From: JBHIBC01 sp046758905
GTDB taxonomy: Bacteria; Acidobacteriota; Polarisedimenticolia; Gp22-AA2
DNA length: 64,000 nt
Assembly: GCA_046758905.1 (NCBI GenBank)
Contig: JBHIBC010000004.1
Span: 1-64,000, forward strand
Direction: 5' to 3'
The notes under the pieces were generated by a model, which was not told the origin of the DNA, searched no databases, and saw only the letters and a program-made list of their open reading frames with translations. Below, piece by piece: positions 1-9,161 of this stretch. Positions within the stretch are counted from its first letter, which is position 1. Every line of letters starts with the position of its first letter. The translations under genes and the position numbers were made by a program.

Positions 1-2266
1 TCCCATCGCGATCGGCGTCCTCCTGGCCGGGGTTCGGCACCCCGGGGCAGTTGTCGCAGATGTCGCCGCGTCCGTCGGAGTCGAGGTCCGCCTGGTCGGG
101 ATTCGGATCGAGCTCGCAGTTGTCGCAGGAGTCGCCGTTGCCGTCGGTATCGGTGTCAGCCTGCGACGGGTTGAAGGCGAAGCGGCAGTTGTCACACGCG
201 TTCGGTACAGAATCATCATCCGAGTCAAGACCGGCGGGATCATCGTCGACGAGGCCGTTGCAGTCGTCGTCGATATCGTTGCAGACTTCCGTGGCGCCCG
301 GGTGCCTCGCCGGATCGGCATCGTCACAGTCCAGGCAGACCTGGAACCCGTCGCCGTCACGATCCCTCTGTTCGACCGTTCCGTCGCAATCGTTGTCGAC
401 GCCGTCGCAGACTTCGGGATTCCCGGGAAACACGCGGGGATTGACATCATCGCAATCCGTCTCGGCTCCCCCGGCGCACGATGCCTGCCCCGGGTCCCCG
501 TAGCCGTCCCCGTCGACGTCGCTGCATTTCGGGCACCTGGCCTGCGGTGGTGGCGACGTGTCGGGCACGGGCGGCGTCTGCGCCCTGATCGTGCCCGCGA
601 CCCGGACATCGTCGAGCCACCAGCCGTCGTCCCCTTCCGTGGTCTCCCAGCCGCCGCCCACATCGAAGTACGAGGAAGCCCCCGCGGAGAAGACCCACGA
701 GGTCCCGATCCAGCGGATGCGCACCCTCTGGCCGAGGAAGCCGCCCAGGTCGAACCTGCTCTCCACCCACACGCCGGCGCCCGACGGATCGACGAGCCCC
801 GGCCCCTCGCAGTCGCCCGTAGCCGCGGCGCCGGTGCCGCTGTCGCTCCCACAGCTCGACCAGGCACCCTGCGGGAAGCAGATCGTCTCGTGGGCGCCGC
901 GCGGCGCGGGCAGGGCCGCCCCGGTGTCCGCAGGCGTGAACAGGCAGTAGGTAACGCCGAACGTGCCGTCGTCCGCGACACTGTCGTAGACGTTCTGGTA
1001 GGGCGCCAGCTTGTCCCAGAAGCCCCACAGGTCGACCGCCGGGTCGGGATCCAGGTCGATCTGGATCTGGACGTCGGCGCAGTCCAGGCAGGTGCCGTCG
1101 GTTCCGCTCAGAGGGCCGGTGTCCACCAGATCGACGATGTGGAAGAACGACAGCTCGAGGTCGCCAGGCCTCGGTGTCGGCGTCAGGTTGACGGGCGCGG
1201 ACACGAAGGCCTGAACGGCACGCAGATGCGTCGTGTCGCCCGCCAGCGCGTCCTCCGGGGAGAAATGCGCCCCCATGTGCAGCGAATTCGGCGGACTGAG
1301 GGCCAGCTCGCCGTTGAGCGGAGTGTCGTGCGAGCAACCGCCGACGCACGTCCGGGGGGCCGTGCCGCCAGGAAGGATCTCGTCATTGGGACAGTCTCTG
1401 GCGCCGGGCGGGCAGTGGAAATGCCAGTCGAACGGGAAGTCGGGGTCGAGAGCACAGGCCGGATTGCCGGCGGCCGGGTCATCGAAGCCGCCGCAGGGCA
1501 CGGTCGCCACGGTGTTGAGCCGGTCGCCGGAGTCGCTGCCTCGCAAGTAATGGCCGGGTGGCCCGAAGTAGACCAGGGCGTCCCCGACATCTTGCGGCTG
1601 CAGGAACGTGTCGGCCACGCCGAAGACCCCGTCGCCATCCTTGTCGACGTCGAAGCTCTCGAAGGTGATGCCGTCGTCGGCGGTGTCCGCCAGCCCGTCC
1701 GGCCCGAGGGTGAGCGGCGGAGCGCCGCCGGCGGGGGCGTCGAGGTCCGCGAGCAGGTCGAAGCAGATCGGGTCGGAGACGCCTGAGGTCTCGTCCGCCA
1801 CGAACCTCAGGCACAGCTCGACCCGGGCGGGGTCCATCGGCGATAGCGTCTCCAGGGTATCGCTGGCGACGAACGTGAAGCCGGGCTGCGCCGGGTCCAG
1901 GCTGCCGATGGTGATGACCTGCCCCTCGTCGACCGCCCCGACATCCACACGTCCTTCACTGATGCAGGTGACGTCCGCGTCGGAGGTCGTCAGCACAAAG
2001 GTGGTCCCGGTCAGGGCGGGGCCGTTCCTCTTCAGGGTGACGACGACGCGCCCCTGCTCACCGGTGTCGGGGAACATGTCCCCGTCGCCCTTCAGGTCGC
2101 GGTACACCGCGCGGACGACGGTGAACGGCGTCGGGAAGCCCCGTTGGGCTGCGGCGTCGCCGATCGGGGTCAGGGCGCAGATCCCCGCGAGGAGAACCCC
2201 GGCGGCGGCCGGGAGTAACGGTCGGGAATGCTCCGCGGGACGGTCCCGCGGCGCGTGCGCGACGGC
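1..2266 (-). CDS. Secreted multi-repeat protein (MopE-like and TSP type-3 repeats), C-terminus beyond window
   Basis: The minus-strand frame is open from 2266 to the window edge. The first residues form a hydrophobic signal-like segment (LLPAAAGVLLAGICAL, about 2219-2170). A module of about 500 residues follows (about 2110-580) that ends in GDDGWWLDDV and matches a module in the giant protein at 50069-58819. Next comes a MopE-like metal-binding segment with DCDDVNP and CDGVDNDCDG, then TSP3 repeats of the type CDNCPGVPNPGQ with DxDxDG calcium-binding loops up to position 1. It is probably an exported, calcium-binding surface protein; no catalytic motif is visible. No ATG, GTG or TTG lies in frame between the upstream TGA (2269-2267) and the signal-like segment, so the true start is unresolved: a frameshift near 2220-2290 or an unusual start. 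An ATG in another frame lies at 2292. Confidence 0.8.
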
Positions 2267-2684
2267 TCAGCCGCCGGCGGAGGTGTCGGCATTTGCGGGT
2301 GACCGAGTGGCTGATGAGCTTAGTACGCCCCCGTTCCGGGTTTGTCAATCCGGAACTCCCGGCTCCGGAGCTCTCTGGCGAACGCGCGTCGACGAGTCGA
2401 GGCCCTCGGGCGGACCCCCGCATCGGCGGGGACAGCGATGGTCATCTCCTGGAGGCCATGGGGCCTCTCCCCGGAGACCTGCGGACGCGCGGCCACGCAG
2501 GACCGGAGATCCGTGGGCGAGGGCACCGGGACAGCCTGACGAACACGCACGCTCCGGGCCTTGCGACGATCCCCCCGAACCTGCGACAATAAAGCGGTCC
2601 AGGGAACAGCATTGCACGATCTGGAACAATCGACTCAGCCCGGGTGCGTGGCGCTCAAGTTAGAGAAGGGCGGAGAGGGCGACG
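2267..2684. other. Intergenic region, no gene seen
   Basis: This stretch separates the divergently transcribed left-edge secreted protein and the KamA-type gene, so it should hold both promoters. The short open frames on both strands lack ribosome binding sites and have shadow-type composition. A purine-rich ribosome binding site for the downstream gene (GGAGAGG) lies at about 2672-2678. I could not identify a convincing -35/-10 pair. Confidence 0.6.
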
Positions 2685-4076
2685 ATGGGCAAGAGGACCC
2701 CGACCCTGACCCCGCGGGTGACCGCGGCGGTGCGGGCCGTGCGTCCCGCCGAGCAGCCGTTCCCCTACCCGCTCGGGCGCGAGTGGGTCGAGCCTGACTG
2801 GCGGCGCCTTCCGGGTTACCGGGAGGTCACGCGGGCCGAGTGGGAGAGCGCTCTGTGGCAGCGCAAGCACACGGTCAATAACCTCAGGGAGGTCAAGGAG
2901 GTCTTCGGGGAACTCATCCCCGACTCCCTCCTGCGAAGCGTGGAGCTCGATCAGAGGGAGCGGGCCACCATGTCGCTTCTGATCCCGCCCCAGATGCTCA
3001 ACACCATGAACGAACGGGACCTGTGGAACGATCCGCTGCGCCGGTACATGCTGCCGGCCTTCGACGACCGCGACCCGGACTGGCCGAGCCATCCGAGATC
3101 GTCACGCGACAGTCTGCACGAGGCCGACATGTGGGTGGTCGAGGGACTGACCCATCGCTACCCGACGAAGGTCCTGGCGGAGGTCCTGGCGACCTGCCCC
3201 CAGTACTGCGGCCACTGCACCCGGATGGACCTGGTCGGCAACGACACGCCGCAGGTCGACAAGCTGCGGTTCGAGACACCGCAGCGGCGGCGCCACGCCC
3301 GGATCCTGGACCACCTCCGCACGATGCCGTCGGTGCGCGACGTGGTGGTCTCGGGCGGGGACATCGCCAACCTGCCGATATCTGTGCTGGAGAGTTTCGT
3401 GTGGGGCCTGCTCGATATTCCCCATATCCGCGACATCCGCCTGGCCACCAAGGGCCTGATGGGGATCCCGCAGCACTTCCTGCAGGACGACGTGCTGAGG
3501 GGACTCGAGAGGCTGATCCGGAAGGCGACGGAGCGGGGCGTCGACATCGCCGTCCACACGCACGTCAACCACGCGAACTCGCTGACCCCGCTGGTCGGCA
3601 AGGCGGTCCGGCGGCTGCTCGACATGGGCTACCGCGACGTCCGCAACCAAGGCGTCCTGCTGCGCGGGGTCAACAGCAGCGCGGACACGCTGCTGGAGCT
3701 CTGTTTCACGCTGCTCGACCACGCCAAGATCACTCCGTACTATTTCTACATGTGCGACATGATCCCGAACGCCGAGCACTGGCGCCTGGCGGTGCACGAG
3801 GCGCAAAAGCTGCAGCACGACATCATGGGATACCTGCCGGGATTCGCCACGCCGCGCATCGTCTGCGACGTGCCCCTCGTCGGCAAGCGCTGGGTCAACC
3901 AGGTGAGAGGATACGACCGCGAGAAGGGGATCTCCTACTGGACCAAGAACTACCGCACCAGCCTGGAGGCCGACGACCCCGACGCCCTCACCCGGCGTTA
4001 CGCGTACTACGACCCCGTCTACACCCTTCCGGAGTCGGGGCAGGCCTACTGGCGGGCACAGCGCGACGGATCCTGA
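2685..4076 (+). CDS. Lysine 2,3-aminomutase family radical SAM protein (KamA-like)
   Basis: 463 residues. The radical-SAM cluster motif CPQYCGHC gives Cys171, Cys175 and Cys178 (CxxxCxxC). It is followed by an SGGD-type SAM-binding segment near residue 223. Two Asp residues at 358 (MCDM) and 395 (CDVP) are 37 apart, the same spacing as the Asp pair that holds the lysine epsilon-amino group in clostridial KamA. Lys401 (VGKR) fits the PLP lysine, although the usual GGGGK is LVGK here. Members isomerise L-lysine to beta-lysine or act on related substrates such as glutamate or EF-P lysine. Retention of both Asp residues favours a lysine-like substrate. No EF-P modification or lysine-fermentation gene is adjacent, so the product's fate is unknown. 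The start is backed by GGAGAGG about 7 nt upstream. It lies 59 bp before tRNA-Arg. Confidence 0.88.
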   Translation: MGKRTPTLTPRVTAAVRAVRPAEQPFPYPLGREWVEPDWRRLPGYREVTRAEWESALWQRKHTVNNLREVKEVFGELIPDSLLRSVELDQRERATMSLLIPPQMLNTMNERDLWNDPLRRYMLPAFDDRDPDWPSHPRSSRDSLHEADMWVVEGLTHRYPTKVLAEVLATCPQYCGHCTRMDLVGNDTPQVDKLRFETPQRRRHARILDHLRTMPSVRDVVVSGGDIANLPISVLESFVWGLLDIPHIRDIRLATKGLMGIPQHFLQDDVLRGLERLIRKATERGVDIAVHTHVNHANSLTPLVGKAVRRLLDMGYRDVRNQGVLLRGVNSSADTLLELCFTLLDHAKITPYYFYMCDMIPNAEHWRLAVHEAQKLQHDIMGYLPGFATPRIVCDVPLVGKRWVNQVRGYDREKGISYWTKNYRTSLEADDPDALTRRYAYYDPVYTLPESGQAYWRAQRDGS

Positions 4077-4135
4077 GCCCACGCCCTCCGCTGTGGTAAA
4101 CTCGGCTCCTCGCGGGGGACCCCCGGCCGGGACGT

Positions 4136-4212
4136 GCGCCCATAGCTCAGATGGATAGAGCGTCGGACTACGAATCCGAAGGTCGCAAGTTCGAATCTTG
4201 CTGGGCGCACCA
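4136..4212 (+). tRNA. tRNA-Arg(ACG)
   Basis: A complete cloverleaf of 77 nt with encoded CCA. The acceptor stem GCGCCCA pairs with TGGGCGC. The D-arm is GCTC/GAGC. The anticodon stem TCGGA/TCCGA encloses loop CTACGAA with anticodon ACG. The T-arm GCAAG/CTTGC has loop TTCGAAT. A34 is the classic target of the deaminase TadA, whose gene is at 11965-12492. A -10-like TAAACT lies at 4097-4102. Confidence 0.97.
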
Positions 4213-4346
4213 GCTTCTCAGCGCGTGGCCGCCTCCCACCTCACTCGAGATGGGCCTGCCGATCGGGTCGGCTCGAGTCCTGCCTTCCCTCCACCAGGGG
4301 AACCCGTCTCGCCGCTCTGCACGGGCGGGAAGCAGGCCAAGAGCCA

Positions 4347-6755
4347 TCACTCTCTGCAAGTCTGCGCCTTGGCCCTGCCTCGGCACCTGAGCGAACAACA
4401 GTCGCTGTCGGAAGAACAGGGCTCACCTACCGGCGTGCAGGCGCAGGCGGAAGCGGCTCGGCAGTCCTCGTCGTTGCAGTCGGTGAGTCCGTCGCAGTCC
4501 GCGTCGAGGCCGTCGGTGCAATTGGCCTCCACCTCCGGCGGCGCGCCGCAGTCCACCATGCAGGTGCACCGATCCTCGCCCGGGTCGCAGAGGAAGTCGC
4601 CGCAGAAGGAGGGCGCACCGCAGTCCCGCGGACAACTCGCGCTGGTCTCGCTCCCCTCGCAAGCTCCGTCGCCGCAACAGGCAGGAGCGGCCGGGTCATC
4701 GGTGCAGCCGAAGCCCGCGCTCGTGCAGATCGGGTCACTGCAGGGGAGCGGATTCTCGCCTTCACCGTCCCCGCAGCAGAAGCGGCCCGTCGGATTGCTG
4801 CTCTGTTTGCCATTGCAGTCCGCGGGGCAGGAGAGACAATCCTCACCGTCGCCCGCCTCGCAGAGGCCGTTGCCGCAGGCGGCTCCGTTGCCGAGGGGAC
4901 AGTCTCCCGGGCAGTTCATGCAGTCCTCACCCGGCTCGCAGATGCCGTCCTCATCGCACGTCTGAGGCTCACACAGGCCGCTCACGCAGACTTCGCCTGC
5001 AGGACAGGCGACCGGATCGTGCACGCAGCCGGCGGCCGCCCCGCAACCGTCGGTGGTGCACGCATCCGCGTCCTCACAGTCGGCATCGACCGTGCACGGC
5101 GTGTCGCCACAGCCGGCGGCCTCGAGGGCCAGCTTGGCGTTCAGGATGCCCGAGCCGAGGTCGCGACCGCCCGGATCGAGGTACGCCCGGACGTTCGTCA
5201 CCATGATGTCGAACTTCGCCGGCCCTGACAGCGTCGGGTCACACGATTCCAGCAGCGCCGCCACGCCACAGCCGTGAGGGGCGGCCATCGACGTCCCGCT
5301 GAACACGGCGATGTAGTGGGCATCCGGATTGGGGTCGTCGGGATTGCGGTAGGTGCTCAGAATGTCGACGCCGGGGGCGGCGAGGTCGACCCACGCCCCG
5401 TGGTTCGTGAAGCTCGCGCCGGCGCCCCCGCGGTCCGTGGCGGCAACGTTCATCACGCCCGTCTTGCCACCCAAGTAGCCGGGATTGTCGGCACCGGAGT
5501 TCCCCGCGGAGTGGATGAGCATGACATCGTGCGCGAGCAGGTTGTCGGTGGCGGCATCGATGCCTCCGGTGTTCGACGAGCCCCAGGAGGCGTTGAATGC
5601 GGCGACATTGACGCCCGCCTCCACCAGCTCGGCGACGTAGTTCATCGCCTCCGCGGCATAGTCCATGCGTACCACACCCGTGAAGTAACCGAAGCACTGC
5701 GCGTACCAGCCGATCCGCAGCGGCAGGATCTTGACGCCGTTCCCCGCGCCCGAAGCCGTCCCGTCGCTGAGATCGCCCGCGATCCCGGCCACGAGCCGGG
5801 CGTTGTTCGTGATGGCGGCGACTGTTCCCGACAGGTGGGTGCCGTGACCATTGGAATCATCCGGATCGTTGTCTCTCCCGTTGCAGTCGGCGTCGACGCA
5901 GAAGCAGAAATAGCTCTTCGTATTGGCGACGAAGTCATAGCCGATCGTGTCATCCACGAGCCCGTTGCCGTCATCGTCCTGGCCGTTCCCCGGGAGCTCG
6001 CCCGGATTGATGAAGATATTCCCATCGGTTTGCGGTTCATCGGGGCCCCAGACCGGGTTGTCACCGCCGAGATCCAGGTGAAAATAGCGCACCCCGGTGT
6101 CGGCGATCGCGACCACCACGGCGGAGCCGCCCGCTTCGATCTCCCAGGCGAGATCCGCCTGGATGCTGAACTTCTCCGAGTCCCGATCGAAGAAATGCCA
6201 CTGATCGTGAGGGAAGGTGGACACCGGAGGATCCTTGTAGAACGGATCGTTGGGATCGACATCGATGACGTGGATCCCGATTCTCTCCACGTGATCCACG
6301 TGCGGATCGCGAGCGAACGCCTCCATCGCGCGGTCCAGATCGGCCCCGCGTCGAATCCTGACCTTGTAGTGCCCCGTCAGGTCCGGATACCTCGAGCCCA
6401 CCGCACGAGGCTTCGCGGTCGGGAACTGGCGTGAAAAGCGCACCGCGCCGCTGCGCTCGATCGCATCCTGAAGGTCCGGCAGGCTGGCGGTGGGCCTCCC
6501 GGAAGGGTCGGTGCCAACAGCGACGGTTCGGCGGGCGGCGCGGGTCAGGACGACGATGAACTCGTCTTCCGCGAACATCCGCGGTGGGTTGACGTCAGGG
6601 ATACGGTCGACGACGACGAACCAGGGACCGTCCGACCCAGCCGCGGGCCACAAGGACGCACTCACCACGACGGCGCCGATGATCGCACCCAGACGGCCCC
6701 GGCGGCTCCTGAGGCCTAGAGTGCGGCCGTCCCCCCGATCCCCGTTGAATCTCAT
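4347..6755 (-). CDS. Secreted subtilisin-like serine protease (S8) with Cys-rich tail
   Basis: 802 residues. An Arg-rich N-terminus and a hydrophobic segment (about 22-40) form a signal peptide. A propeptide-like region runs to about residue 165. The S8 catalytic domain has Asp219 (AIADTG), His304 (SNGHGTHLSG), oxyanion Asn419 (SAGNSG) and Ser489 (FSGTSMAAPHG), so it should be active. Residues about 560-802 are a Cys-rich tail of repeated units such as CGNGLCEAGDGEDC and CxxCPxDC, ending in a CSSDSDCCS knot; these resemble disulfide-rich extracellular stalk or adhesion modules. It probably works outside the cell as a surface or secreted protease. It is a separate type from the giant subtilase at 50069-58819, which has TSP3 repeats and no such tail. 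There is no close operon partner. Confidence 0.92.
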   Translation of the reverse strand: MRFNGDRGDGRTLGLRSRRGRLGAIIGAVVVSASLWPAAGSDGPWFVVVDRIPDVNPPRMFAEDEFIVVLTRAARRTVAVGTDPSGRPTASLPDLQDAIERSGAVRFSRQFPTAKPRAVGSRYPDLTGHYKVRIRRGADLDRAMEAFARDPHVDHVERIGIHVIDVDPNDPFYKDPPVSTFPHDQWHFFDRDSEKFSIQADLAWEIEAGGSAVVVAIADTGVRYFHLDLGGDNPVWGPDEPQTDGNIFINPGELPGNGQDDDGNGLVDDTIGYDFVANTKSYFCFCVDADCNGRDNDPDDSNGHGTHLSGTVAAITNNARLVAGIAGDLSDGTASGAGNGVKILPLRIGWYAQCFGYFTGVVRMDYAAEAMNYVAELVEAGVNVAAFNASWGSSNTGGIDAATDNLLAHDVMLIHSAGNSGADNPGYLGGKTGVMNVAATDRGGAGASFTNHGAWVDLAAPGVDILSTYRNPDDPNPDAHYIAVFSGTSMAAPHGCGVAALLESCDPTLSGPAKFDIMVTNVRAYLDPGGRDLGSGILNAKLALEAAGCGDTPCTVDADCEDADACTTDGCGAAAGCVHDPVACPAGEVCVSGLCEPQTCDEDGICEPGEDCMNCPGDCPLGNGAACGNGLCEAGDGEDCLSCPADCNGKQSSNPTGRFCCGDGEGENPLPCSDPICTSAGFGCTDDPAAPACCGDGACEGSETSASCPRDCGAPSFCGDFLCDPGEDRCTCMVDCGAPPEVEANCTDGLDADCDGLTDCNDEDCRAASACACTPVGEPCSSDSDCCSLRCRGRAKAQTCRE

Positions 6756-6996
6756 GAGCTTGGAGAAGGAAAAGCGCTAGTTGCGGGCAACCTACCGCAA
6801 TTCTCGCCCGGCGTCAAGGGCCGGATCGCCTCGGCCCGACCGCGACTGTCCCGGGAGACGGCTCGAGGCGGTCCGGATGCTCCCCCTCGGCACCTCTAAG
6901 TACTTATCGGCAGGATCCTCACCAGGGTTACCCTTCCTGGCCGCGGGCCGGAGATCGAGCCGCGCGGAGGCCGGCCCCCCAGGACCGGGGCGGCCT

Positions 6997-7188
6997 TCAG
7001 GCCTTCTGCGCAGCCCGGTCCCGGATCTCCATCAGCACCAGAGCCATGGAGAAAGCGGCGCATCCCACCGCACCGCGCCAGTAGGTGCCGGGGTAGAACA
7101 GCCATAGCGTGTCGAGCAGACGCGTGAGCACGCCGATCACGAAAGCCAATCCGCCGATGCCCAGTAACGCGTTAGCCAGAATTCGCAT
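6997..7188 (-). CDS. Small two-helix membrane protein, function unknown
   Basis: 63 residues starting MRILANALLG, with two hydrophobic helices (about residues 4-22 and 38-53) separated by a short loop, and a charged C-terminus. A strong Shine-Dalgarno AAAGGGGGAG sits just upstream of the ATG. Its start overlaps the end of the upstream gene (7172-7444) by 17 bp, suggesting co-transcription and coupled translation. I do not recognise the family. Confidence 0.6.
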   Translation of the reverse strand: MRILANALLGIGGLAFVIGVLTRLLDTLWLFYPGTYWRGAVGCAAFSMALVLMEIRDRAAQKA

Positions 7189-7444
7189 CGCTTCTCCCCC
7201 TTTCGCGATTGCCCGCCTGGTCGATGACCGGCCCCCGCAGGTCAGCCGGGATGGTGCCGCACTCGCACGCTCTCTTGACGGCTCCCGTGACGGCGACCCA
7301 TCCCGTGCCTCGGCAACGCGGACACCTCCGGCCTCGCTGCGGAGATCTACCGGACAGAGACCCGATGAGGGCGGAAAAGAATCCGTACGCCAGCGACACC
7401 AGCGCCGCGATGACGACGAACCTCAGGAGCCGGACCAGCCACAT
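7172..7444 (-). CDS. Small membrane protein with a Cys-rich zinc-binding motif
   Basis: 90 residues. One N-terminal transmembrane helix (about 5-28) is followed by CPRCRGTGW and CECG, a CxxCxGxG...CxC arrangement like half of a DnaJ or rubredoxin-type zinc site, which would lie on one face of the membrane. The C-terminus overlaps the start of the next small membrane protein (6997-7188). The ribosome binding site is weak. No specific function can be assigned. Confidence 0.5.
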   Translation of the reverse strand: MWLVRLLRFVVIAALVSLAYGFFSALIGSLSGRSPQRGRRCPRCRGTGWVAVTGAVKRACECGTIPADLRGPVIDQAGNRERGRSDANSG

Positions 7445-7517
7445 CGCCCCGCACCTTCACGACGCCGGAGGGGTCGCGTCCCGCTCGTCCGGCACGATCC
7501 GCCGTCACGGCGCCGAC

Positions 7518-8036
7518 CTACGGTGCGGACCAGATCGCCCGGCCCTCCCGGTCGAATAGGGCCACCCACGAGGACGGCTGCTGCGCGGGCCCCCCGGCCC
7601 GCGCCGGCGCACGCCGTCCGACCCCCAGCTGCGCGCGAATCGCGTCGGTCTCGTCGAACAGGCGGAGCGTCGTTTCGCCGGACACGCTCAGCGACGCGCG
7701 CGCCTTCGAGTCCCTATCGTACAGGGTGAGACTGGGGACATCGTCGAACAGGCTCAGAGCGGCGCGCATCCGGTCGCCCTCGGCATCGTACAAGGCCAGG
7801 ATCGGCGATCCGCCGGGAAGCAGACCCCAGCGGGCACGGACCGTGCCGCTGGTGTCGCGGAGCACATACTCCTGCGCCTCGATCCTCCTCCCTCCCAGGA
7901 GACCCAGCCCCCTCAGCCAGGCGAGAGCCGGAAACAGCAGGATGAGGGCCACCGCGTACCTCAGCCGCCGGTTCTGTCTCACGACTCCCTCCAGCCGCGC
8001 CACCACGCTCTGCAGGTCGGCTTCTGGCTCGCTCAT
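7518..8036 (-). CDS. Membrane-anchored protein with beta-repeat units, function unknown
   Basis: 172 residues. A short cytoplasmic coiled segment (residues 5-25) precedes one transmembrane helix (about 28-48). The exported part repeats a strand-turn unit of the form LxDxxGxxRAxL: VLRDTSGTVRARW, ALYDAEGDRMRAAL, TLYDRDSKARASL, RLFDETDAIRAQL, ALFDREGRAIW. Such units probably stack as a small beta structure in the periplasm. Similar short proteins are common as hypotheticals in environmental genomes. Its ATG overlaps the TGA of the small upstream frame (8033-8275) by 4 bp. Function is unknown. Confidence 0.7.
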   Translation of the reverse strand: MSEPEADLQSVVARLEGVVRQNRRLRYAVALILLFPALAWLRGLGLLGGRRIEAQEYVLRDTSGTVRARWGLLPGGSPILALYDAEGDRMRAALSLFDDVPSLTLYDRDSKARASLSVSGETTLRLFDETDAIRAQLGVGRRAPARAGGPAQQPSSWVALFDREGRAIWSAP

Positions 8037-8275
8037 CGCCCGCTCCTTTCGCGCTGCCTCGCCCGGCGGCGGCCGTCATCGCGGATGGTTCCGGTAAGCG
8101 CGAGGGTCACGGCGCGGTTGGCCAAGGCTGCAGCGTCCCTCTCCGTGCCTCCTAAGGCTGCCTGGAATCGTGCCGGCCTGTCCGGATCGTACACCAGGAC
8201 ACGCGGCCTCGACGCCGACGATTCACGCGTGGCGCCGCCCGGGCCCCGACGCCGGCCCGGCCGTCGATCCTCCAC
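8033..8275 (-). CDS. Possible small hypothetical protein upstream of the beta-repeat membrane protein
   Basis: 80 residues, Arg-rich at both ends, with a central segment LVYDPDRPARFQAALGG and a helix AALANRAVTLALTG. The only support is its 4-bp ATGA overlap with the next gene, typical of translational coupling, and its place between two genes. The ribosome binding site is poor and the composition is close to that of high-GC shadow frames, so it may not be real. Confidence 0.35.
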   Translation of the reverse strand: MEDRRPGRRRGPGGATRESSASRPRVLVYDPDRPARFQAALGGTERDAAALANRAVTLALTGTIRDDGRRRARQRERSGR

Positions 8276-8311
8276 CCGGCGCTTCTGCTACGATGGGGCG
8301 GAGAGTAGAAC

Positions 8312-8980
8312 ATGAGACGGCGGATCGTCTGGCTAGCCCTCTTCGCCCTGGCGATGGCCTATCTCGAAGCGGCCGTCGTGGTCTATCTGCGCGAGCTGTA
8401 CTATCCCGAGGGCTTCCGCTTCCCGATCGTGATCATCCTCGACCGCTTGGCGGCCATCGAGATCGGCCGCGAGGCCGCGACCATCGTGATGCTTCTGGCC
8501 GCCGGCGCGATGGCCGGCGAGGACCGCTGGGAGCGCTTCCTGTTCTTCTGCCTGACGTTCGGGATCTGGGACATCCTATACTACGCCTGGCTGTGGGCCT
8601 TTCTCCGTTGGCCGCCGTCGCTGCTGACGCCGGACGTGCTGTTCCTCATTCCGGTCCCGTGGGTCGCCCCGGTGCTCGCGCCCGTTCTCGTCGCCGCGAT
8701 GATGATCGCGGCCTCGTCGGTGCTGCTGCGATTGAAAGCGGGGGGGACGGTGCTGCGCTACCCTCGTCCCCTCTGGGCGATCGTCATCGCCGGCGGGCTC
8801 ATGGTGATCTCCTCGTTCGTCATCGATTTCCGCGCCGCGCTCGAGGGTGCCGCGCCTCCCCCCTTCCGGTGGGGCCTGTTCGGCGCGGGGCTCGCCGCGA
8901 GCGCCGTGGCGCTGGCGGTCGGGATTCGCGCTCAGCTGCGACGCTTCGGGCATCGCGGCGCGCGGCGGTCCGCGCCCTGA
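8312..8980 (+). CDS. Polytopic membrane protein, function unknown
   Basis: 222 residues with six or so hydrophobic helices (about 5-25, 48-64, 72-98, 104-135, 150-168, 184-205). Charged residues in the first helix pair (AYLEAAVVVYLRELY) look conserved-family-like, but I do not know the family. A -10-like TACGAT at 8289-8294 leaves a very short leader. It is divergent from the small genes at 7518-8275. Confidence 0.75.
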   Translation: MRRRIVWLALFALAMAYLEAAVVVYLRELYYPEGFRFPIVIILDRLAAIEIGREAATIVMLLAAGAMAGEDRWERFLFFCLTFGIWDILYYAWLWAFLRWPPSLLTPDVLFLIPVPWVAPVLAPVLVAAMMIAASSVLLRLKAGGTVLRYPRPLWAIVIAGGLMVISSFVIDFRAALEGAAPPPFRWGLFGAGLAASAVALAVGIRAQLRRFGHRGARRSAP

Positions 8981-9161
8981 TGGCGCTTCCGGCACCCCTG
9001 CGCGCCGGGGCCCAGCGCGGTCGATCTCACGGTCCCCGGACGGGGGTCTAGCGGGACCGCCGGCCCCCGTCGTAGACTCTGCTCCCGTCAACCCGACAGA
9101 CGAAGGCCCGGGGAGGCCGCCGGCCCGCCCGGGCAGGCGAAAGCCAAGGAGGAACCCACCG

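Noticed and set aside
1..2266. Protease assignment for the left-edge protein
   Set aside because: It shares a C-terminal-type module with the giant subtilase, but the visible part contains no catalytic residues.
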